Shown in pieces: positions 42,492-52,800 of a stretch of 64,000 bases of DNA. How positions within the stretch are numbered: the first letter of the stretch is position 1; each line of letters opens with the position of its first letter. The stretch covers positions 186,001-250,000 of the forward strand of contig JAXQJY010000031.1 in NCBI GenBank assembly GCA_037042185.1, given 5' to 3'. The notes below the pieces were generated by a model that was not told where the DNA came from, made no database searches, and was given only the letters and a program-made list of their open reading frames with translations. Origin of the DNA: Sordariomycetes sp. S80-01Y. Taxonomy: Eukaryota > Ascomycota > Sordariomycetes. The position numbers and the translations under genes were made by a program.

Positions 42492-43396
42492 TTTGAAGTC
42501 GTGATGGTTGCGAAGCTGGAGCTCGGAGTTGTTGGAGAAGTGAAGTTTAGGTAGAGGTCCCTGCGGCTTGATCAAAGGTGGTCCGCTACCCTAGAGCAGT
42601 CGGCGCAATCGGCCACTCGAGGTCAATTCTGAGGATTCTGACCCTCCTAACACATTGTAATCTTTTTGCTTAATTTATAGCTTGAATAAGTTCTATCAGT
42701 GTGATCACCATGTTTGCGGAAGGTGTCTTTCTGCGAAAAATGTCTTCCGCAAAAAATACTCTGGCAGTGAACACAGACGGCGTGAGGTCTTTAACCAAGG
42801 GACCAACGTGCAGGAAAGTTCCTACCAAAGAAACATTTTGACAATTCAGTGCATGGGAGTTTGAAGCACACTGCGCATAGACCTGCAGGCACTACTCGAC
42901 CAACAGATCACTCAGCCAAGACACATCAGCACTTCCAATCCGTGTTTCAGGGATGAATACGTTGTTCATGACGATACACGAGGGGTCTTCCTTGGTGCGG
43001 GTACATTTGTCTGAGAATGAACATGCAGCAGATTTTGGCAAGGAGACGGGCCCTCAAGAAACAGCCATCAGCCAGGGTGTCAAGGTTGCTTCACATGATC
43101 AATTAGAAGAGGCGTCACAGTACCGCATGTTGTCAGCTTCGTACACCATTGATCGTATCGTCGGAGCGCAGTGCCACAGGGCGTTGGAATCCCGAGTATC
43201 CCAACCAGAGCAGACCAGAAGTTGGACGACCATCACATTCGTATCGACATCGACCGTATCGTGAAAGATTATCATTGAACGCCACCTCTGCCGTCATGAT
43301 CCTTTTGTTCGCGATTGCTTCGCATGGAAAGCAGCATCCGGTGCCCAACCTGCAGGGTATCCTCCTGCTACACGCCTGAAATGCCAAAACCTCCGC
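42492..43396. other. Intergenic, 905 bp
   Basis: Promoter of the twin-CX9C gene (minus) and 3' flank of RPS11 (minus). It is AT-richer than its surroundings and includes a 10-bp-arm inverted repeat (42713-42753). A 103-codon ATG ORF at 42953-43264 (+) lacks recognisable features and is not called. Confidence 0.5.
42713..42753. repeat. Inverted repeat with 10-bp arms
   Basis: TTTGCGGAAG (42713-42722) and CTTCCGCAAA (42744-42753) are exact reverse complements around a 21-nt loop. It could be a regulatory palindrome or a foldback; no target-site duplication is evident. Confidence 0.6.
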
Positions 43397-44122
43397 TTAG
43401 AACTTGCTGAACTTCTTGACCGCCTTGCCAGTTCGGGGCAGCACGCGCAGGACGTTGAAGCGGACCTGTAGCTAACATTAGTATCGTGTTCCGAATTCGA
43501 TGGCCGGGGAAACGCACAGTCTTGGACAGAGGCCTGCACTGGCCAACGGTGACCTGGTCACCCTCCTCAACACGGAAAGCGGGGGAGACGTGGACGGCGA
43601 GGTTCTTGTGGCGCTTCTCGTAACGGGAGTACTTGGGGATGAAGTGGAGGTACTCGCGGCGGATGATGACGGTACGGTGCATCTTGGTCGACACAACGGT
43701 GCCGGTCAGGATACGGCCGCGGATCGAGACGAGACCGGTGAAGGGGCACTTCTTGTCTGCGGCTCGTTAGCAGTCGCTCAGGTTGCCCGGTCGCCCCCGA
43801 AACACAATGCGCTTCCTCCCATGCCGCTGTTCTGGTCGTCGATCCTCCTCTTGATGCCTTGCGCTCGCCTCGTCGCTCACGTACCGATGTAGGAACCCTC
43901 AATGGCGTTCTTGGGGGTGCGGAAACCCAGACCGACGTCCTTGTACCATCTGCGGCCACCCTTGCCCGGGCGGGCGCTCTTTGCCTTGGTCTTGGAGTTC
44001 TGGAAGATGTGCGGCTGCTTCTGGAAAGCACGCTCGCTCTGGACGGTCAACTCGGTCGCCCTGTGGGAAATAAAGTCAGCATTTCGGCGGCAATGCGTGT
44101 TGCTCGGGAGGGGTCGTACATG
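43397..44122 (-). CDS. rps11: 40S ribosomal protein uS17 (RPS11)
   Basis: Cytosolic small-subunit protein that binds 18S rRNA. Minus-strand exons are 44121..44122, 43885..44060, 43518..43756 and 43397..43465; the product is 161 residues, the usual length. The first coding exon is just AT of the start codon; a 60-nt intron (44061..44120) separates it from the G. After splicing the protein starts [13 protein letters not shown]. Other landmarks are [31 protein letters not shown] across the second junction, [10 protein letters not shown] and the C-terminus VKKFSKF. Introns are 60, 128 and 52 nt; the 128-nt one is the longest I found. The gene diverges from SPC7. Confidence 0.93.
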
Positions 44123-44501
44123 TTGGATGATTTGCCTGGCAAGGGATGGGCGTTCGTGGAGTTGAGGCGGAGGTTGAATTCGAGCGGTTGTTTTGCAGAG
44201 AGATACTAGGGCACCCACCGCACCAAAATTTGCGTGCACGAGCTAGGGCTGCGAAAAAAGCGAGAAGGTGGGCTGCAGCACGTGACTGGCTGACTTGCTG
44301 GATCCGGATGACTCAGCGACATTCTGCGCACGGCCGCTAGTGGAGCTGATAGTGCCTGAGAACTCCAGGGTGGGGGCGCGCTGTCCCGCGCTAGAACGCA
44401 TATGGAAAGTAAACAAACGCGGTCACCTTTAATGCATCGCGCCCGCCCTTCAACCATTTCACGATCAATGACAAGTGCTTCTAAGCTTCTAAGCAGCCAC
44501 C
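44123..44501. promoter_or_regulatory. Divergent promoter RPS11 / SPC7 with two CTAGGGC motifs
   Basis: 379 bp. Two direct copies of CTAGGGC (44206-44212 and 44243-44249) lie about 85 and 120 bp upstream of the RPS11 start. They contain TAGGG, as in telomere-like boxes known from ribosomal-protein promoters of some fungi. Confidence 0.45.
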
Positions 44502-47500
44502 ATGGCACCACCGACGATGCCTGCGACTCGGCGTGTCCGAAAGTCGATTGGCACTGACACCCTCTCGCGCAAATCACTCGACAAGGAAAATGCCACGGTC
44601 GATCTGGGCAGCACCGGCGCTGCGAAGAAGTCATCGCGAAGCAAGAGCTTAGGGCCAGGTGGGCTGGACGCTCTGAAGCAGTCCACCGGCAACAGGCGAG
44701 CGGTAAGAACTGAAACTTGGGTCCAGTATCGGTTTGCTAATGGCGCGCAAGTCACTCGCATTTCCTCCTAAACCACGCTCCATCCTCAAACCGAGTATCG
44801 CGCCGCTTCCCGAGATCCCATCGCTTAAGAAGAGAGGCTCGCCTAGCAGGAACGGCAAAGCCTCGACTGGCGACAATGAATCGGGTGGATCGAAGATTGC
44901 TGTGCGCACTGAGGAGGAACAGCAGGCTGCGGCGCGCGAGCGCGAGGAGCGTGAACGACGGGATGCACGACGGAAGTCACTGGCGAACCGCCGAGTATCG
45001 TTTGCGGCCGAAGCAACCCTGCATACCTTTGATGCCGATAACTTCAAGGATGCCACGTCCTCGACAGAAGACTCGCGGCGCGCTTCGCAAGCTGCCCCAA
45101 GCGAAGACGAAACGACCAGTCGCCGCCGCAGCTCAGGCCTCCCCGCCGTCAATTTCCACCAACGCGACGACGACACCGCGACAACCATCTATAGCTCAGA
45201 CTCAGAGCCAGCCGACATCGTGGAGGAAGTGATCGAAGAGGACGAAGCAGACTCGAGCAGCGACTCGGACTCGGACGACGGAACCATGGTCAGCGTGACG
45301 ACCGAGGAAGTGACTGGCACTAGTATTGGCTCGCTCCGCTCCGACAGCGAAGATTCAGACGAAGGCAACAACTCCACGCTGGATGAGGTTCTTCGACAGG
45401 CAGCCCGCCAGGCTAGCACGCAGAACCTCAATGATGACGAGACTGAAGAGGAAATCGACGAAGACGAGGAGGTCATTCCGTCCTTCGGCTGGATCAAGAA
45501 ATCGCAGCCTGCCCAGAGTGCACCCCCGGCGGCGCCTGCGCCTCAGGCGACCTCGTCACGAGTTGAAGAGGAGGACCAGACTGAGCCTGATATGGACATG
45601 GACATGACGAATGCTGTCGGCGGAATCTTAAGGCCACATATCCTTCAGGATAAGGCACAAGAGGAGGACATGTCGATGGATGTCACGCAGGTGTATGGCG
45701 GCATCCTTGGTCAGAGGCAGCCGGCGCCCGAAGACGAGGAAGAGCAGGACGCGACCATGGAGATGACACAAGCAATCGGCGGTATTCGTTCGAACCAGCC
45801 TGACGAGGGCTTCGAGACGGACAATGATGGCAATGAAGACATGTCGATGGAAATGACTGCCATCATGGGTGGAGTACTTGGCAAGAAACGTTCGAGCCTC
45901 CGCCAGTCACTTCATCAGCCCAAAGAGGACGCTACCATGGACATGACGACCGGCTTCGGGCGCATCGTCATAGCAGGTGATGCGCCCAATAACGAGGACG
46001 ATGACGACGATGAAGGCGAAGCTACCATGGGCATGGACATGACGGCCGCTATCGGCGGCATCCTGGACAGCGGCGCCAAGTCTCCGGCTCGGGATCTCAA
46101 CAAGAGCATCATGGTTCAAGAAGCCAGTAAGCCAAGTCCCGAGAAAGCTGTTGAAGCTGCCGTGTCGCAAGGGCCACCTCGGAGACGCTCTCCCCGAAAG
46201 TCAACGGCCCCAGCCCAGCATGACGAGAACCAGGATCCTGGACTCAGCGCTTTTCAAGGAAGGGGGTTGCGCCACAGTGTCGGGCCTTCGTCTCTGCCTC
46301 GTGACGATTTGCTGGAATCCAGGACACCGTCGCCAGAGAAGCCAACAACGCCTCTGTCGAAGAGGAGGTCACCTAGGAAACAGGCTCTCAGTGCTGAACA
46401 GGCGGCATCACCTCGCTCCAAGTCGAGAACTCCATCACCAGAAAAGGACTCCTCACCGGTGAGGATGATATCGCCGGTCAAGAAAACCGCAACACCATCT
46501 CCAAGACGACCACGCGCCTCCCTGTTTCAACAACGCTCAGCGGACAAGCGGACACCGTCTGTTGTGCTCACGCCTCAGCGCCGTCTCTCGGGACTTGGAG
46601 CTGATCGAGAAGGGCTCGGGTCGCCCCAGGTCACCGCCATGTTCGATCGTCGCGAGTCGCTCGGTGACGCTTCTACTGAGTTCATGCCGGGAAAAAGGAC
46701 TGTTGCCTTCCAAGACCCCCAGGAAATGGCCGCAGAAGTCGACCGAGACCGCCAGCTGGAGGAAGATAAAGAGAACGATCGCGCCATTCTGGAGCGCGAA
46801 GCTGATGGCGAGGGAACCCTCAACCTCAGGGAGATGATTGACACCTTGAGCCCCAAACGCAAGCCCCTGAAGGGACGGAAGAGTCTTCACGTCGGCAGCG
46901 CCGCTGGCGTGCTAGGAAAACGACCAACCGAGCTCTTGTCGGATGGAGAGAGCTCCGAGGAGGAGGACGGGGTCAAGAGGCTAAAGGGCCACCAGGGAAG
47001 TCCCGTCAAGAACGTGAGGCTTCAGAACCCTCAGGCAGCCTTTGAGAAGACTGGGGGGCTTATGCGAAACCCGCAACTCAGCTTCGAGCAGCCAGCCAGC
47101 GTCAGCACCCCTTCACTATCCTCGCCGGCGAAGAAAGGTCGTGAGACGCCGAAGAACCAGCTGCGTTTCAAGGATGTCGACGACGACCCGACAACACGCG
47201 AAGTCAACTTCCACGATTCTCCGACCAAGGATGCAGCGCAGCTCGAGGCTGAAGCGGAGGACGGACGCATTCACCTACAGCACTTCCTCAACATGACGTC
47301 GATCCGTTTCATGGAGTTGACGACCACCAAACGACGACACACCGCCGCACCTAGCGCCTTCCTGAATGGCCATGTGGTGGATGAAGACGATGTGTCACTT
47401 GAACGCCGTGTCGTGGCCGGCGCGTGCACGGTGCCCAACCTGGAACTATATCAGCATGCCTGTCGTGAGCTGAAGAAGTACATCTCTGAAGGCCGAAGGG

Positions 47501-48766
47501 TCGTCAAACAGATAGAGAAGAGCACTTTCACGGAGAACCCTCCTTTGTTCAGAGAGTACATGACCGCCACGCCCGATGTCAAGGCTCTGATGGACAACCA
47601 GTTCAAGAACGTCAAGACGCACGCGCGACTCGACAGCAAGTCGGAATGGTACAGATGGCGGATGGATTTGCAGAACGGCCTCATGGAAGGTCTGATCAAG
47701 ATCGCGGATGGCATGAGCACCGACGAAAAGGTTCTGCAGAAGCAGCAAGACCTCCTTGCCTCCGTCATGACGGATGTTGCTTCGCGCTACGAGGCTCTGT
47801 TGGAGGAGAGCCAGAATCTGGAGCAAGCCGCTCGCGAGCTTGCCGATTCCGACCCTGCAGAGCTCGAGGCCAGCCGCGAGGAGCTCACCAACCTGGACTC
47901 GGACATTGACGCTAAGAAGAAGCTCATTGCTGAGCTGCGCCAGCAGTACGAGGAGTCTGAGGCCGAGGTTGAGGCCTTGTCGGCCAAGAAGGAGGGCTGT
48001 CTTGGGGACATTCGCGAGTCAGAGCGCATTCGTGAGGAATGCCGCGGCTGGACGAGCGCTGAGATCGATAGCTTCAGAGGTAAGTTCACCGTTAATGGTT
48101 TGTCGCGCCGTACTGACGTTAGTAGAACGCGTGGATGCGATAGAAAAGGCACACGGCTGGAACATCACCAGCATGAGCGGCTCTGAGCTGTGCATGACCT
48201 ATCGCAAGGAGATCGAGCTTGTCTTTGATGTCGCCGCGCTTGAGTCAAGCGAACTCACTTCTCAAATCGAATTTCACGCGATCGACAAAGACGATGAATC
48301 GACTTTTTCGCACGACAAGACGTTCTTTGTCACGAGCATTCGCGACCACATCCGAGCTTTGCCACAAGGCAGCACCTCCATCGCGCAGATGCTACGCATG
48401 GTCAGTGCTGCTTGGGACAAAGCGGGACTCGTTTTTGCGGAGATCGGAAAGGTCAACGTCATGTTCCCGACAAAGGTGGCTTCAACTTCAGACACGAATA
48501 TGTGCATCTCGACCTCCATCATGTTGCCTCCTTTGCAGACGCGGGTCGAAGTCGACTTTACGCTGTCACGACTCGTGGGCGAGGAGGGCGTAGACTTTGG
48601 AATCGCATCACAGGCGCGGGTCGTCTACGGGGAAACCTTCAACGTGGGGAAGCTCGAGGAGTACATGGCTGCGAGGGTTGGGAATAAGCTGGGGGCTTTG
48701 GAAGAGGAGTGGGTTGATGTTTTGACGGAATTAAGGGAAAGGCTCATCGCCAGGGGCCGAAAGTAG
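44502..48766 (+). CDS. spc7: Kinetochore scaffold SPC7/KNL1
   Basis: Outer-kinetochore protein of the KMN network that recruits Bub1-Bub3 and PP1. Exons 44502..44702, 44752..48079 and 48126..48766 give 1389 residues; introns are 49 and 46 nt. PP1-docking motifs SILK (RSILKPS, about residue 78) and RVSF (about 149) are present. Six MELT-like repeats span about 348-505. Ser/Pro/Lys-rich repeats of the type SPRKQ or TPSPEK follow. The Spc7 domain begins near 47280 (HFLNMTSIRFMEL) and continues as coiled coil, ending in a C-terminal RWD-like region that binds Mis12. The last junction restores FRERVDAIEKAHGW. Confidence 0.95.
45592..46062 (+). repeat. Six MELT-like repeats in SPC7
   Basis: Each unit reads M-[DE]-[MV]-T, then five residues and usually G-G-[IV]-[LR]: MDMTNAVGGIL, MDVTQVYGGIL, MEMTQAIGGIR, MEMTAIMGGVL, MDMTTGFGRIV, MDMTAAIGGIL. 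The Thr is the Mps1 target that binds Bub3-Bub1 in the family. Confidence 0.85.
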
Positions 48767-49809
48767 CGATGTGAATGGTTATGAGTGATGACTGGCACGG
48801 CGTTGGTAGGAACATCCACGGTACAATATGACTGCAACACCTGCTCTTGTTCGATGCATAGATGAAGCTCTGAGTGAAGTTGCATCCGAACTGTGCCCTG
48901 CTTTGGTTGTGTGCTTCAGCTGAAGCAGGGCCAGGGCCAGGCTGAAGTGAATGACTGGACTAGGAAGCGTGTCTTTTGGATCCCAATGCCAATGTCTCCG
49001 TGCAGAGTGCTATTGTGTGCTTCTAGAAATTTCTTCTTGAAGATCTGATAAAGATTCGTGCCGTACTCTCAAGAGGGTCGAGAAAAAGGGGCCAGACCCA
49101 TAAAAGTGAATAATGGCTGACAGCTGCCACCATAGCCTGAGATTCTGCTTGGCCGTCGGCTACATCTGTGGAATGGAATCAGTCCTCTTATGAGGGAAGC
49201 CACAAGGGCTTGTTGGGGTTTGCTTCGATGGAGTGAGAGTGTTGTCGGCTCATGGGCTGCCAAGCTTAACATAGGACATGACGGGACATTGAAAATAAGG
49301 GGCTGCGACTACACTCGACAATCACCATAAAATCACAAACGAGAAAAAGGTCTGGCAAAAGACAGTAATTTAGCACAAAGTATTCTATCGAAGGAACACA
49401 AAGCAATTGTTGTCGTCTTCGACAGCATGTCCGTGCCGGCTTCTGTCATTGTCTCTTTGTGACGGGACCTGTTGCAGCACCACGAAGCTCGCCTGAAGCC
49501 TTTTAAAGACCTCGAAAATACAGAGCAATCGCACTCGTGCCGCTCTGGAAATATTTATTCATTTTTTTAATTTCAAACGACCGATACACATGCATGTTTG
49601 TGTTTGCGTACCAACTCACTGACGCTTCACGCACAACTCACATCACCCTCACCCACCGTAAACCAGCAGCTGCTCACAGCTGACAACGCTACAGCTGAAA
49701 TCACAACAGACAGTCACTCTGAGGTGAAACTAGAACTTCACACTTTCTGCAGACCCTTTGAGAGTATTTCAACCTGTACTAACGAGCTACTCAGAACTAC
49801 GACGCCAAG
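48767..49809. other. Intergenic, SPC7 to 49810 gene
   Basis: 1043 bp, AT-richer than average, with a TTTAAA/AATATTTATT tract near 49550-49570. It is probably the promoter of the large gene, with a 5'-UTR intron at its end. No gene seen. Confidence 0.5.
49777..49794 (+). other. Branch site and acceptor of a probable 5'-UTR intron
   Basis: TACTAAC (49777-49783) followed 11 nt later by CAG (49792-49794) is a textbook intron end. It sits 15 nt before ATG 49810. The donor is not certain; GTGAAAC near 49722 or GTAAACC near 49666 would serve. Confidence 0.55.
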
Positions 49810-52800
49810 ATGCTCACGACAACGCATATCCCCTTGCGGGATGAGATAGCCTACATGGCAGTGTACCTATATCACTTCTTGCTAGATTCATGGGTTGCCC
49901 CCTACGCTCACTTTTCCGTCTTCACCGTCTTCCTCTTCTTCATCGCCCACCGCACCAACCTTACCAACGCCACCATCGTCTCTTCCAGCCTCCTTGTCGT
50001 GGCGGCAACAAGTATTTGGAACAGTCTCCCGGGGCTCGGTCGGTTTGAGTGGCCGAACCTTCTGGGCGACTGGAACAAAATTCGCAGAGTAGCCATCGAG
50101 ACAGTACTGACCCTTCTCTTCCTCTACCTGATCCGGAACCGGACCGTGGGTCGCGTTTCAGCGCCGCCCACACCGGTTGAAGTTGAACGACTCAGGAGTG
50201 GTAACCACGTCCTCCGCAATACCGTCCGCGAACTCCGCGAAGTGATCGACGCCATGAATGGAGAAGTTGCCAGGTTAAGGAAGCAACTCTCGGAGCTTCA
50301 GAAAAGGATTTTGGCGTTTTCTAACGAAGTGAAGGACAGGACTTGCGCACAGCGAGCCGAAATTAGGAGGCTGACGAACGAGCTTTTCCATCTCCGAAGG
50401 GCGGTTCAGCAGAGGGAAAATTACATCAACACTCTAAGAGCCGAAGTCACCGTGCTAAGAAGACGCGAAGACCAATTTAAGAAAGACTTATATAACCGGG
50501 AAACCGAGATCGCGGAGCACAAAAGCCAGCAGGTCCCAAAAGACAACAACATAGCTTCCTTGACAAGGCAGCTGAACCAGCGAGACGCAACCATCCAGCA
50601 ACTCCAGCGAAGAGTGCGGGACTTGGAGCTCCAGGACATCTACCTCATAGAGGCCAAAAACAATCTGGCCGCGAAGAACAAGGTTATGTCAGACCTCGAG
50701 AACAAGCTCAAGACCAGAGACGCCGAGTTCCTGAAGCTTTCCGAGCAGTTTGCCGACAAGGAAGCCACCGAAACACAGCTGGCGGAGAAGACCAAGTTAG
50801 CCGAAGCGCTAGACGTGCAAATCACGATAATGAACGCTCGGTTCGCAAGGCAGACGCCACAGCTCAATAAGAGGGAAGCTGAAGTCAAGAGTCTTAAGGC
50901 TCAACTAGAAGCAGCAAACAGTGCGCCGATGAATACTCAAGACACGGCAACGCAAACTCCGTCCAAGGGTCCTCCTAGCCAACAGCCTTCCACGACCGAG
51001 GGAGTAGGACGCGCACCTAAGTCTGCGCGCCAGTACACCAAGACGCCTGGATCTGAGCAAGGAGGTAAGAAGAAGCCCGCGCTCGGAATGGACAAGAAGC
51101 AACCTCCGTCAAGGACGCCCGGGAAGGACGAAGACAAGAAGGACGATGATGACAACAAGCCTGACCCTAGTGGCTCCGGCATCATGGCCTCGGATACCCT
51201 GCCATCTGTTGCTGTCACTCCCACCGGTCCACGAACTCCTCGCATTGTCAGGGGTTGGTCCGGTGTTGCACAGTCGTCGAGACCGACTGTGGCGTCAAGG
51301 AGAGGACGCGACCCCAAGAATCTTGCAACCATCAATCAAGCACCCTCTGTTGCGCCTCCAGACAATATCGAGGAGAAAAGTTCTTTGGCACAGAGCTCTT
51401 CACAGCCAGCCGATGCCTGTACTGGTCCTCCACAAGTTGCTGCTCCCGTTGAGCCCTCCACGACCCCTTCCCCTGACCCTGATCTGCCCCCCACAAGGGA
51501 ATTTGCTTCTGCTCTAAGAGCGGCGAGAACTACCAAGCAGGGGAATGAGAGGAAAAGGAATCAAAAGAAGTCCAAGAAGGCCGCTTTCAAGGAGGCTACC
51601 CAGCACCAGAACAAGGATGACGCCAGCCCCCGCCGACAGACGGCTTCAGGAGAGAAGAAGATCCTTGATCCCGAGAAGCAGAAGAAGGAGAACAAGCGGA
51701 AGAAGGACTCCTTCATGGCCAAGCAGAAGAAGAAGGCGGAGGATACACAGGCAACCGATACACCTGACGCTCCTCCTACGCAGCAGCAGCAAGGGATAGC
51801 CGATCAGCGGGACCCTGTTGAAGCCCCGACACAGGTCCCGAATGATGCTATTCTCGTGGACCTTACGAGTCCAGACATTGCTCCAGAACCGCAACCGTCA
51901 GTGGGAGCTTCTACCGAGACCAGAAATGAGCCTGCACTGCAGCCTCCAGCGGGAGCTTCTACTGGGCCTGAGACTGAGCCGCAACCGTCACCGGGAACTA
52001 CTGTCGAGCCCAGAACTCAACCCCAGGAGGTTGAAGTTTTTGTGACAAAGCCGTCAGAGAGCCCCAACCCCCCCAAGACAGCAGGCTGGGCACCGGCCTC
52101 AAACCACTCTCCTCTCACTCCTCACCATGCAGATGGCTCCTCAATGCAAGCAGACTCGGATGTGCAAAGAAATGGATTCCTTACAGCACCGGGCAGAGAG
52201 CAATGCAAACCCACCGAAGACGACGCCTTCGCCAGCTTCGATCGTATGAGTGAAGTCATCAGAGACATGGACTTGTCCTTAGCCAGGCTGGACTCGGAGA
52301 GCTACGGAGCCTCGTTGGGCGGCCCTGCGATGCAAGCCGAGGACGTCTACACACCGGGACCGACGGCCACCGAGCTTATGCAGCTCGATGAACAAGAGCC
52401 CATCGCACAGCCCATGGATGAGGATATAGTCTTGGAAGGCGGCGTCAATATGGATCAGCGGAAGGAGGCAGAAGATGCGGATATGCAGGATTCACAAAGC
52501 TTCACCCAATCTGATGCGTTCCTCGAGGCCGCGAGACAGCTGTCCTCGAACTTGAGGCGCGAGGAACAGCAGGCCAATCACTCCTTGGCCGCGTCGAACC
52601 CATCCCAGGCCCAAGAGCAGCCTGTCCAGAGTCGGGTTGCCCACAACCCCTTCGCGGTCCCAGCGGGCTCGAACAACACGTTCAACCCTTCTCGGGTCCA
52701 AGAGAATCCTGCCCAGAGCTGCATTGCGCCCAATCCTTTCGCGGTTCCAGGACACTCCACCAACACACACAACCCCTTTTCACCCCAAGAGCAACCAAGG

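Noticed and set aside
42953-43264. 103-codon ATG ORF between the twin-CX9C gene and RPS11
   Set aside because: No recognisable motif, no leader or TATA element, and it lies in the RPS11 3' flank. Could be reconsidered with RNA evidence.
43757-43884. snoRNA in the RPS11 intron
   Set aside because: A CTGA D-box candidate exists but no RTGATGA C box, and no H/ACA pattern was found.
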